A DNA stretch of 64,000 bases from Methylobacterium sp. 17Sr1-1 (GTDB lineage Bacteria > Pseudomonadota > Alphaproteobacteria > Rhizobiales > Beijerinckiaceae), in the NCBI RefSeq assembly GCF_003173775.1, contig NZ_CP029552.1, forward strand, positions 521,001 to 585,000, read 5' to 3'. The position numbers and the translations under genes are program-made. The notes beneath the pieces are model-generated. The model was not told the DNA's origin, searched no databases, and saw only the letters and a program-made list of their open reading frames with translations. Positions 18,112-26,144 of this stretch are shown piece by piece (the stretch's first letter is position 1; each line of letters begins with the position of its first letter).

Positions 18112-18165
18112 TAGAGCATTTCCGGGCGGGGTGGAAATCGCTTCGTTCCGCTGAAGACGGCGGCC
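18112..18165 (+). repeat. TAGAGCATTTCC-type intergenic repeat (related family)
   Basis: TAGAGCATTTCCGGGCGGGG, then TGGAAATCGCTTCGTTCCGC begins with the same TAGAGCATTT head as the 109-bp repeat but has a different body. It sits in the divergent gap between ispG and the patatin gene. The rest of 18046-18378 shows no gene. Confidence 0.5.
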
Positions 18166-18378
18166 GCGATCGACGGCCCGGACCGGCTGGTCCCGGAATG
18201 CTGCGACATCCTTGCCAAACCCTTCCCGGGAGCGCCACCGACGGGATTATCCCGGCCTGGAGCACCGTCTTAGCTGAGGGTGACGATCCGACGCGTCAAG
18301 CGCGTGACGCAGGGCCACCCGGCGCGACGTTGCGGCGCACCATTTGCTTTTGCAATGCAGCACACCACATCCCGGGAC

Positions 18379-19545
18379 ATGACGGACACGACCCTACCCC
18401 AGCAAGCGGAGTCCCGCGGGGCGACAGTCCCCGACGCGGCTCCCGACATCGCCGGCCGTGCCGCCTGCGGCACTCTCCCGGACTCCGCCGGCTCGCGTCA
18501 GGCAGCCTCCGGACCGCTCGGGCGCGGCCTCGTCGGGCCCCGGGCCGAGAAGCCGATCGCGCTCGCGCTCCAGGGCGGCGGCGCCCACGGCGCCTTCACC
18601 TGGGGCGTGCTCGACGCCCTGATCGAGGACGGCCGCCTCGCCTTCGAGGCGATCACCGGGGCCAGCGCCGGCGCCATGAACGCCGTCGTGATGGTCGACG
18701 GCTGGCTGCGCGGCGGTCCCGACGGCGCGCGAGAGCGCCTGGAGGCGTTCTGGCGCGAGGTCAGCCTCGACGCCGACCTGCCGCAGGCGCAGCAGACCTT
18801 CGTCGACGGGGTGATGAGCTTCTGGAAGAAGACCCCGGTCGGGGCGTTCTGGAACGCCGTCGCCAGCCCGTACGCGACCAATCCGCTCAACATCAATCCG
18901 CTGAAGCGGGCGCTCTCCGACACGGTGGATTTCGAGGCTTTGCGCCGGGACGGGCCGGCCGACCTGTTCATCTCGGCCACCAACGTCTGGACCGGCAAGC
19001 TCGCGGTGTTCGAGCGGCCCGACCTCACGGCCGACCACGTCATGGCCTCGGCCTGCCTGCCGACGGTGTTCCAGGCGGTGGAGATCGACGGGGTGCCGCA
19101 CTGGGACGGCGGCTATCTCGGCAACCCGCCGCTCTACCCGCTCTATCACGGCGCCCGCTCGCCCGACATCCTGCTCGTCCAGATCAACCCGGTCGAGCGC
19201 CGCGAGACACCGCGCAGCCCGGCCGAGATCCGCGACCGGCTCAACGAGATCACCTTCAACGCCAACCTGCTGCGCGAATTGCGGGCGATCGACTTCGTCG
19301 ACGACCTGATCACCGACGGCGTGCTCGGGCGCTCGAACGCCTACAAGCAGGTGCTGCTCCACCGCATCGACGGCAGCGGCTCGGCGCTCGACGACGCCTC
19401 GGCCTCCTCGCGGCTGACGGCGCAGTGGCCGTTCTTCCTCCACCTGCGCGATGCCGGGCGGGACGCCGCGAAGGCGTGGCTGGCGGAGAACTACGACGCG
19501 GTCGGGCGCGAGAGCACGCTGGACCTGAAGGCGATGTATACCTGA
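18379..19545 (+). CDS. Patatin-like phospholipase
   Basis: This protein has the patatin/RssA fold with a Ser-Asp dyad hydrolysing lipid acyl esters. The oxyanion loop ALQGGGAHGAF (GGGAHG about residues 66-71), nucleophile motif GASAG (Ser96) and the catalytic Asp in WDGGYLGNP (about residue 243) are all present, so it should be active. It is 388 aa from ATG 18379; ATG 18355 and an earlier start at 18280 are possible, and the first ~55 residues are poorly conserved and Ala/Gly-rich. No membrane helix or signal peptide. It stands alone, followed by an inverted repeat that probably ends transcription. Substrate unknown. Confidence 0.88.
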   Translation: MTDTTLPQQAESRGATVPDAAPDIAGRAACGTLPDSAGSRQAASGPLGRGLVGPRAEKPIALALQGGGAHGAFTWGVLDALIEDGRLAFEAITGASAGAMNAVVMVDGWLRGGPDGARERLEAFWREVSLDADLPQAQQTFVDGVMSFWKKTPVGAFWNAVASPYATNPLNINPLKRALSDTVDFEALRRDGPADLFISATNVWTGKLAVFERPDLTADHVMASACLPTVFQAVEIDGVPHWDGGYLGNPPLYPLYHGARSPDILLVQINPVERRETPRSPAEIRDRLNEITFNANLLRELRAIDFVDDLITDGVLGRSNAYKQVLLHRIDGSGSALDDASASSRLTAQWPFFLHLRDAGRDAAKAWLAENYDAVGRESTLDLKAMYT

Positions 19546-19563
19546 GGCGCGACCCCTCCTGAG

Positions 19564-19732
19564 CCCTCCCCCTCCGCGGGGGAGGGTGGCCTGCGGAGCA
19601 GGCCGGGAGAGGGGCAGCGCGACGCCGATCCAGGTCGGCGCCTGTCAGAACGGTTCAGTCATTTTCGGAAGCGTCGTCCCCTCTCCCGACCCCTGCTGAC
19701 GCAGGGGCCACCCTCCCCGCAGAGGGGGAGGG
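19564..19732. repeat. Long imperfect inverted repeat (about 50-bp arms)
   Basis: The left arm 19564-19614 (CCCTCCCCCTCCGCGGGGGA, then GGGTGGCCTGCGG and so on) is complementary over most of its length to the right arm 19678-19732, with a ~63-bp spacer. It fills the gap between the patatin gene and the ABC operon. Such 'CCCTCTCCC...GGGAGAGGG' palindromes are common in alphaproteobacterial intergenic DNA. No other feature was seen in 19546-19868. Confidence 0.65.
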
Positions 19733-19868
19733 TTCTCGCAGGCGCGTCCAGCCCTTCCCCCCGTTAGACTTGACGCGCTAAAATATTAGTGCACCAATGG
19801 ATGGAAAGCGCGGAGCGATCCGTGGCCGATCGAGGGCCGGCAGAGCCCAGACGGAAAACGGGGGAAAC

Positions 19869-21044
19869 ATGACGATCACACGCCGCAACGCGGTCGCGGG
19901 GCTCGCGGCCGGAGCGGGGTTCGCTCTCACGGGCCGGGCCCGGGCCGAGCTGGCCCTGCCGAAATCGCCGGTCGTCGTCACGGTGGTCGACGTCGCCGGC
20001 AACCTGGCGCTGACCCAGAAGGCGATCGAGGCCTATCGCCGCGCGAAGCCCGGCATCGTCTCGCGCTTCGCCTTCACCAAGGCGCCGGCTCCGGAGCTGC
20101 CCTCGAAGCTCAAGGCGCAGCAGGCCGCCGGCCGGGTCGACATCGACCTCGTGCTCACCGGCACCGACGGCATCGCCACCGGCATCGAGCAGAAGCTCTG
20201 GGTCGATCTCAAGCCCCACGCCGGCCAGCTGCCGAAGCCCGACGACATCTACCAGCCCGCGGCGCTCCGGCTGAACGGCCTGGCGCAGGGCCAGGGCCTG
20301 TGCGTCGCCTGGTACCCGTCCGGGCCGCTGATCGAGTACATGCCCGAGCGGGTGAAGACGGTGCCGACGAGCGCCGAGGAGCTTCTGGCCTGGGCGCGCC
20401 AGAACAAGGGCAAGTTCATGTATGCCCGCCCGGCCAATTCCGGCCCCGGCCGCACCTGGATCATGGGCCTGCCCTACATCCTCGGCGACAAGGATCCGAC
20501 CGATCCGGACAAGGGCTGGGACAAGACCTGGGACTACCTGCGGGCTATCGGGGAGACCGTCGATTACTACCCGGGTGGGACCTCGCAGACGATGAAGGAG
20601 CTCGGCGAGGGCAGCCGCGACATCATCGTCTCGACCACCGGCTGGGACATCAACCCGCGGGTCCTCGGCGTGGTGCCGGCCGAGGCCAAGGTCGGCACGC
20701 TGAAGAACTTCCGCTGGGTCGCGGACGCTCATTACATGGCGGTGCCGAAGGGCGTGCCGGACGAGAAGCTCGCCGTCATCCTCGACCTGATGGCCTTCCT
20801 GCTCCAGCCGGCGCAGCAGGCCTACACCTACGACGAGGGCTACTTCTATCCCGGCCCGGCCGTGAAGGGCGTCACCCTCGACATGGCCCCGCCGGAGAGC
20901 CGCGCGGCGATCAAGGAATTCGGCCGGCCGGAATACGACCGGATGATCGCCGAGCACCCGATCGAGATGCCGCTCGATCCCGACAAGCTGGTGGTGGCCT
21001 TCCGCCGCTGGGACGAGCAGGTCGGCTCCGGCAAGAAGCGCTAG
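19869..21044 (+). CDS. ABC transporter substrate-binding protein, spermidine/putrescine type, Tat signal
   Basis: A 391 aa periplasmic solute-binding protein. The N terminus MTITRRNAVAGLAAGAGFAL, then TGRARAE is a twin-arginine signal with AxA cleavage near residue 30. The mature part (APAPELPSKLKAQQAAGRVD, VLTGTDGIATG, WDINPRVLGVVPAEAKVG) resembles the PotD/extracellular-binding family 1 proteins paired with PotABC-like systems. ATG 19869 is preceded by GGGGGAAAC. The stop codon TAG is inside the 109-bp repeat, which separates this gene from its ATPase by 150 bp. The substrate cannot be read from sequence; polyamine, thiamine-like compounds or phosphonates are alternatives. Confidence 0.88.
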   Translation: MTITRRNAVAGLAAGAGFALTGRARAELALPKSPVVVTVVDVAGNLALTQKAIEAYRRAKPGIVSRFAFTKAPAPELPSKLKAQQAAGRVDIDLVLTGTDGIATGIEQKLWVDLKPHAGQLPKPDDIYQPAALRLNGLAQGQGLCVAWYPSGPLIEYMPERVKTVPTSAEELLAWARQNKGKFMYARPANSGPGRTWIMGLPYILGDKDPTDPDKGWDKTWDYLRAIGETVDYYPGGTSQTMKELGEGSRDIIVSTTGWDINPRVLGVVPAEAKVGTLKNFRWVADAHYMAVPKGVPDEKLAVILDLMAFLLQPAQQAYTYDEGYFYPGPAVKGVTLDMAPPESRAAIKEFGRPEYDRMIAEHPIEMPLDPDKLVVAFRRWDEQVGSGKKR

Positions 21045-21148
21045 AGCATTTTCCGACGAAGTGGATACCGGTTCGTCGCAGACAATGCGGCAAAACCAAA
21101 GACCTAGAGAAGCTTCGCGATTGCGGAGCGATCGTGAAGCGCTCTAGC
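21040..21148 (+). repeat. 109-bp dispersed intergenic repeat, copy 3 (supplies stop codon of binding protein)
   Basis: Ends GCTAGAGC and GCTCTAGC are inverted. The body reads ATTTTCCGACGAAGTGGATA, then CCGGTTCGTCGCAGACAATG, as in the copy at 6800-6908. The binding-protein stop TAG (21042-21044) is the first three bases of the TAGAGC terminus. Confidence 0.8.
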
Positions 21149-21194
21149 ACCGCGCCGGAGCCCGAAAGAGGTCCCGCGGGAGGAGAGGAAGCGG

Positions 21195-22262
21195 ATGGCA
21201 CGCCATCACGAGGCGCCGCAGGACCTGCGGCTGAGCGGCCTGAGCCGCCGGTTCGGCGCGATGACCGCCCTCGACGGGCTCGATTTGACGATCCGGGGCG
21301 GCGAGTTCATCGCCCTCCTCGGGCCGTCCGGTTGCGGCAAGTCGACGGCGCTCAACTGCATCGCCGGGCTCCTGCCGCTCACCGGCGGGTCGATCCATCT
21401 CGGCGAGCGCCGCATCGACCGGCTGAAGCCCGAGGAGCGCGGCTTCGGCATGGTCTTTCAGAGCTACGCGCTCTTCCCGCACATGAACGTGGCGAAGAAT
21501 GTCGGCTTCGGCCTCGCCATGCGGGGTGTGAAGGGCCAAGAGGCCGCGCGCCGGGTCGACGACGCGCTGGCGCTGGTGCGGCTGCAATCGCAAGCCGCCA
21601 AGCTCCCGGGCCAGATGTCCGGCGGCCAGCAGCAGCGCGTCGCCATCGCCCGGGCGATCGTGATCGAGCCGCCGGTGGTGCTGATGGACGAGCCGCTGTC
21701 GAACCTCGACGCCAAGCTGCGCCTGGAGATGCGGGCCGAGATCCGCCGCATCCACGACGCCATCGGCTCGACCACGATCTACGTCACCCACGACCAGGAC
21801 GAGGCCCTGTCGATGGCCGACCGGATCGTGGTGATGCGCGACGGGCGCATCCGCCAGGTCGGCACGCCGGAGGATCTCTACGAGCGCCCGGCTCATCCCG
21901 ACGTCGCCGACTTCATGGGCTACCGCAATCGCCTGCGCGGCCGGGCGGTCGCGGTGGACGGCGCGCGGGCCGAGGTCGAGGTCTGCGGCACCCGCCTCGC
22001 CGGCACCCTGCGCGAGAGCATCAGCCCCGGCGCGCCCGCCGTCGCGGCGATCCGCCCGGAGGACCTGACGCCGGCCTCCGAGGGGGTGCCGGTCCGGGTC
22101 GCCAGCATCGAGTATCGCGGCCGGGCCTTCTTCGGCACCGCGGTGGCGCAGGACGGGACCGAGCTGTTCTTCCGTTCCGACCGGTCGGTGGCGCAGGACG
22201 AGACCTTGCGCCTCGCCGCCGCCTCGCCCCGGGTCCTGGTGTTTCCCGGGGAGGCCGCGTGA
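21195..22262 (+). CDS. ABC transporter ATP-binding protein, PotA type
   Basis: A 355 aa ATPase that energises the two downstream permeases. It has the Walker A GPSGCGKST (43-51), Q-loop FQSYALFPHM, signature MSGGQQQRVAIARA, Walker B VVLMDEP and H-loop YVTHDQDEALSM. The C-terminal ~115 residues form a TOBE-type domain (AIRPEDLTPA), typical of polyamine, iron and maltose importers. ATG 21195 is preceded by GGGAGGAGAGG. Its stop overlaps the GTG start of the first permease, so the three genes are coupled. Confidence 0.95.
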   Translation: MARHHEAPQDLRLSGLSRRFGAMTALDGLDLTIRGGEFIALLGPSGCGKSTALNCIAGLLPLTGGSIHLGERRIDRLKPEERGFGMVFQSYALFPHMNVAKNVGFGLAMRGVKGQEAARRVDDALALVRLQSQAAKLPGQMSGGQQQRVAIARAIVIEPPVVLMDEPLSNLDAKLRLEMRAEIRRIHDAIGSTTIYVTHDQDEALSMADRIVVMRDGRIRQVGTPEDLYERPAHPDVADFMGYRNRLRGRAVAVDGARAEVEVCGTRLAGTLRESISPGAPAVAAIRPEDLTPASEGVPVRVASIEYRGRAFFGTAVAQDGTELFFRSDRSVAQDETLRLAAASPRVLVFPGEAA

Positions 22263-23182
22263 CCTCGGCCTCGCTTCCCACGGCCGCCCCGACGGCGCCC
22301 CGGGCCGAGACGCCGCCCCTCTCGGTGCGGCTCGCCGCCCGGGGCCTCGACGGCACCACGCTCCTGGTGCTGCCGGCGCTGCTGGCGATCCTCGGCCTGT
22401 TCGTCTACCCCTTCGCCTACGGCCTCGTCCTGTCGCTGCAGCCGAAGGCCGGGGCCTGGTGGGCGAACTACGCCCGCTTCTTCTCCGACCCGTTCCTCTA
22501 CGACACCATCGGCGCCACCTTGCGCCTCGCGCTGCCCGTCACGCTGCTCAACCTGGCGCTGGCGGTGCCGATCGCGCTCCGCGTGCGGCTGATGCGGCGC
22601 CAGCGCCTGCTCACCACCATCCTGGTCCTGCCGATCACGCTGGGCACGGTGCTGGTGGCCGAGGGCCTGCTCAACTTCCTCGGGCCTCAAGGCTGGTTCA
22701 ACCGCTCGCTGGTCTGGCTCGGTCTGATCGGCGGTCCGCTCAAGCTCACCAACAACTACTGGGGCGTGTTCGCCTCGCTCCTCATCACCGGCTTCCCGTT
22801 CGCGTTCCTGCTGACGCTCTCCTCGGTCACCGGCATCGATCCGGCGCTGGAGCAGGCGGCGGCGACCCACGGCGCCAATGCCTGGCAGCGCTTCACGAAG
22901 GTCATCCTGCCGCTGATCCTGCCCGGCCTCGCCGTGACCTTCTGCCTGTCCTTCGTCCAGGCTTTTTCCGTATTTCCGTCCGCGGTGCTGCTCGGCGCGC
23001 CGGCGGGCGCGACGCGGGTGATCTCGATCGCGGCCTACCAGGCGGCGTTCGAGGAGTACGACTACTCGCTGGCCTCGGCGATCGCGATGATCATGGCGGC
23101 GGTCCAGCTCGCCATCGTGGGGCTGCTGCTCTGGGGCCGCACGCTCCTCTATACCGGCCCGGTCGGAGGCACCAAGGGATGA
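22259..23182 (+). CDS. ABC transporter permease 1, PotB type
   Basis: A 307 aa inner-membrane permease beginning at GTG 22259, inside the GTGA overlap with the ATPase stop. After a ~35-residue Pro/Ala-rich N terminus there are about six hydrophobic segments. The EAA loop reads EQAAATHGANAWQRFTKVIL, then PLILPGL, the contact site for the ATPase. Length and topology match PotB-like subunits. It is followed by an ATGA overlap with permease 2. Confidence 0.93.
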   Translation: MTSASLPTAAPTAPRAETPPLSVRLAARGLDGTTLLVLPALLAILGLFVYPFAYGLVLSLQPKAGAWWANYARFFSDPFLYDTIGATLRLALPVTLLNLALAVPIALRVRLMRRQRLLTTILVLPITLGTVLVAEGLLNFLGPQGWFNRSLVWLGLIGGPLKLTNNYWGVFASLLITGFPFAFLLTLSSVTGIDPALEQAAATHGANAWQRFTKVILPLILPGLAVTFCLSFVQAFSVFPSAVLLGAPAGATRVISIAAYQAAFEEYDYSLASAIAMIMAAVQLAIVGLLLWGRTLLYTGPVGGTKG

Positions 23183-24021
23183 TCCGCGACACCGGCCTCG
23201 GCTCGCGCCTGTGGCGGATGGCGGTCTGGTCCGTCACGCTGCTGTTCTGCCTCAACCTCCTGGCGATGATCGCCGCGGTGGTGCTCAACTCCTTCGCCAC
23301 GCGCTGGCTCGGCACCTGGCTGCCCCTCGGCTTCACCACCCGCTGGTATGCCGCGGCCTGGGACGAGTTCCAGCTCGGCGACGTGCTGGTGGTGACGCTC
23401 CAGGTGGTGTTCCTGGTGGTCTTCCTCTCCGGGCTCCTCGGGGTCACGGCGGCCTACGCGCTGGCGCGCCGCGACTTCCCGGGCAAGCGGCTGGTGATGC
23501 TGGTCTTCCTGCTGCCGCTGCTCGTGCCGCCGATCACCTACGGCATCCCGCTCGCCACCGTGCTCTACCAGGCGGGGCTCGCCGGCACGCTGTGGGGCGT
23601 GGTTCTGGCCAACCTCGTGCCGAGCGTGCCCTTCGTGGTGCTGGTGATGATCCCGTTCATCGAACAGATCGACCCGCGCATCGAGGCGGCGGCCCGGGTC
23701 TTCGGCGCCGGCACCCGCCAGCTCTTCCTGCGGGTGCTGCTGCCGCTCCTCATCCCCGGCATCCTGGCCGCCCTGCTGCTGGTGCTGGTGCGCACCATCG
23801 CGATGTTCGAGCTGACCTTCCTGGTCGCCGGGCCGACGAGCCAGACGCTCGTCGTGGCGCTCTACTACGCGGTCTTCGCCGCCGGCGTACGGGCCGGGCA
23901 GTCGATCGACGCGATGGCGGTGGTCTACATGGCCGTCACGCTGGTCTGGCTGGTGATCGCGCTGCGCTTCGTCAATCCGACGCAGATCGTCGCAAGGGCG
24001 AAGCAGCAGGGGGCGCATTGA
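23179..24021 (+). CDS. ABC transporter permease 2, PotC type
   Basis: A 280 aa permease, ATG 23179 overlapping the stop of permease 1 by 4 bases. It has six predicted membrane segments and an EAA motif IEAAARVFGAGTRQLFLRVL, then LPLLIPGI. It completes a binding protein-ATPase-permease-permease importer for polyamine-like solutes. No further gene follows on this strand; the next gene is convergent. Confidence 0.93.
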   Translation: MIRDTGLGSRLWRMAVWSVTLLFCLNLLAMIAAVVLNSFATRWLGTWLPLGFTTRWYAAAWDEFQLGDVLVVTLQVVFLVVFLSGLLGVTAAYALARRDFPGKRLVMLVFLLPLLVPPITYGIPLATVLYQAGLAGTLWGVVLANLVPSVPFVVLVMIPFIEQIDPRIEAAARVFGAGTRQLFLRVLLPLLIPGILAALLLVLVRTIAMFELTFLVAGPTSQTLVVALYYAVFAAGVRAGQSIDAMAVVYMAVTLVWLVIALRFVNPTQIVARAKQQGAH

Positions 24022-24198
24022 GGGGGGCGACCCGAGCATCTGATCCAGGCGAGGCTTCGGGGACGAACCCGATCGACTCGTCCGTGCGAGGGTCCGGACC
24101 GGGCGGAAGGCGGACGGTCCCGAGTATCGGTTGCCGGCAACGTGCTGAGAGCCGTCGGTCAGGGGCCGCGGGCATTCCCGTCTCGACGCCGCCGACCC

Positions 24199-25272
24199 TC
24201 AGGCGCGTCGCTTCCGGCCCGATCGCCGCGTGCCGACCTGGAACGGCGTCGGCGCCGCGGCCAGGATCGGCTTCCAGGTCGCGCTCCAGTCTTCGAGGGG
24301 GGTGGGATCGGACTTGTGGACCAAGTCGAGGAAGGCGAGCCCGACCTCGGCGGTGGCCCGCTTCACCAGGGGGTTCAGCGGCCCGCCGTTCCGCAGGGAG
24401 CGGTCGGTGAAGACGTTGTGCGGACCGCCCTGGAACACGACCAGGGCCTTCCGGGGAGTCGGGATCGCCGCGTAGACGTCGATGCGGTCCTGGACGGGCG
24501 AATAGCGGCCCGGGATGCGGATCGTGTCCTCCGTCGTGGTGACATGGAGCGTCGGGACGTCGACCGAAGCGAGGACCGCCGCGAGGTCGGTCTCGCCGTA
24601 GAAGGGCGGCGCCGAGATCACGATGCTCGCCGTGAACCGCGGGTCCCGGAAACCCAAGGGTCTCCCGTCGCGGATCACCTGGGCGCCGGTGAGGATCAGG
24701 GTCGTGTTCGCCCCGAAGGAGTGCCCGGCCGCGACGATGCGCTTGCGGTCGATGGCGGAATGGAAGGGGCTGTCGCGCTGCAGCAGGCGGTCGAGGCCGA
24801 AGCTCACGTCCCGCGTCCGTTCGATGGCCTCGCGCTCGTCCGCCGCGTCGCCGAGGCGGTCGAGGAGCAACAGGGGGTTGCCCTGCCACAGCGTCTCGTC
24901 GCTGCCGACGTGCTGGATGTGCAGGCTGGCGACACCGCGTGCCGACCATCCCTCGCCGAGGTAGCTGTAGCCCTTCCGGGAGCCGCCGAGCCCGTGGGAG
25001 AAGACGATCAGCGGGACCGGACCCGTCCGGGTCGAGGCGGCCGGCCAGTAGAGCCGGGCCGGCACCACACGGTCGCGGGCCGTGTCGACCCATTCGAAGT
25101 CGATCACCTGAGCCTCGTCGGACGCCGGCAGCGCCAGGGCCGGCCGTCCTGGGAGCAGGCTTCCGGCACCGGCCGCCAGCACCATGGCGCCGAAGCGGCG
25201 GCGGTCGAGGCCGCGGGTGGCGGTCCCGGCGGAGGTGAGCGGCTGGGATGGAGTGGCGTCGACGATGGCCAT
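24199..25272 (-). CDS. Tat-exported alpha/beta hydrolase (PAF-acetylhydrolase/dienelactone hydrolase-like)
   Basis: A 357 aa protein with a twin-arginine signal (LDRRRFGAMVLAAGAGSLLP, then GRPALA, about residues 22-48) and a serine-hydrolase core. It shows LIVFSHGLGGSRKGYSYLGE (oxyanion region) and the nucleophile elbow AAGHSFGANT (about residue 184). The catalytic His is probably in the GPHNVF motif near residue 275, with an Asp in TTTEDTI. This pattern is seen in PAF-acetylhydrolase-like and chlorophyllase-like esterases. It is monocistronic and convergent with the ABC operon. Substrate unknown. Confidence 0.82.
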   Translation of the reverse strand: MAIVDATPSQPLTSAGTATRGLDRRRFGAMVLAAGAGSLLPGRPALALPASDEAQVIDFEWVDTARDRVVPARLYWPAASTRTGPVPLIVFSHGLGGSRKGYSYLGEGWSARGVASLHIQHVGSDETLWQGNPLLLLDRLGDAADEREAIERTRDVSFGLDRLLQRDSPFHSAIDRKRIVAAGHSFGANTTLILTGAQVIRDGRPLGFRDPRFTASIVISAPPFYGETDLAAVLASVDVPTLHVTTTEDTIRIPGRYSPVQDRIDVYAAIPTPRKALVVFQGGPHNVFTDRSLRNGGPLNPLVKRATAEVGLAFLDLVHKSDPTPLEDWSATWKPILAAAPTPFQVGTRRSGRKRRA

Positions 25273-25496
25273 GGATGTCTCGCAGGAGCCCGGCTGTCGG
25301 ATCGCACCGGCCGGAACCGTATGGCTACGGTTTGACGCGGGTGGGCTCGGTCGTCTGTGTTCCCTCGCACGGTCACGAGCCTGGATCGCGGTCCCTTGCG
25401 GACACTCGAGACGCTGCCGTTGAAGGTGCGAATGGGGTCGAAAAAGCAGCCCCTCCCGTCGCCGAACCGGTCAGGCTCCGACCCGAGCCGCCGGTC

Positions 25497-26144
25497 CTAC
25501 CCCCGGAACCGCCACACCCCCGTCCGCTTGATCTCGGCATCCTCCAGCGCCCGGGTCACCGGCACCGCGTAGGTCGCGAGGGACTCCAGCCGGTCCTTCG
25601 GCAGGTAGGCCCGGCCGGGATCGCCGAGCAGCACCCGGGCGCCGCGGGCGTGCAGGCCCGCCAGCCAGTCGCCGACCCGGGCGGCGAGGTCGCGCTCGTA
25701 GAAGATGTCGGCGGCGAGTACGCAGTCCCAGCCCTCGTCGCGGCCGATGAGGTCGGCGCCCGTCGCGGCGATGCGCTCCGCGACGCCGTTCTCGGCCGCG
25801 TTGAGGCCGATCGCCGCGAGGGCGAAGGGATCGAGATCGCTCGCCTCGACCGAGGCCGCACCCGCCATCGCCGCCGCGATGGCGACGAGGCCGGAGCCGG
25901 AGGCGAAATCGAGCACCCGGGCGCCAGCCACGGTCCTGGGATTCTCCAGCACGTAGGCGGCGAGCGCTTGGCCCCCGGCCCAGGCGAAGGCCCAGAACGG
26001 CGGCGGCAGGCCGATCTCGCCGAGTTCCTCCTCGGTGCGGCCCCACAGCTCCGTCGCCTCGTCGGCGACGTGCAGGCGGATCGCGGGCGCGTGCGGCACC
26101 GGGCGCAAAGCGGTATGGGCGCGGACGAAGTCGACCGGATCCAT
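25497..26144 (-). CDS. Class I SAM methyltransferase, ETFB-lysine/METTL20-like
   Basis: A 215 aa protein with the Rossmann SAM-binding motif ARVLDFASGSGLVAIAAAMA (about residues 74-93), acidic loop EASDLDPFALAAIGLNAAEN and motif IV-like CVLAADIFYERDL. The upstream PPPFWAFAWAGGQALAAYVL is characteristic of the family that includes the electron-transfer-flavoprotein beta lysine methyltransferase and relatives of PrmA. The ATG at 26144 shares one base with the stop of the glycosyltransferase (TGATG), so the pair is co-translated. The protein target is inferred only from family resemblance. Confidence 0.82.
   Translation of the reverse strand: MDPVDFVRAHTALRPVPHAPAIRLHVADEATELWGRTEEELGEIGLPPPFWAFAWAGGQALAAYVLENPRTVAGARVLDFASGSGLVAIAAAMAGAASVEASDLDPFALAAIGLNAAENGVAERIAATGADLIGRDEGWDCVLAADIFYERDLAARVGDWLAGLHARGARVLLGDPGRAYLPKDRLESLATYAVPVTRALEDAEIKRTGVWRFRG

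Noticed and set aside
20300..23182. A continuous 960-codon reading frame on the plus strand
   Set aside because: Its first two thirds are an out-of-frame shadow of the binding-protein and ATPase genes; only the part from GTG 22259 is a real permease.
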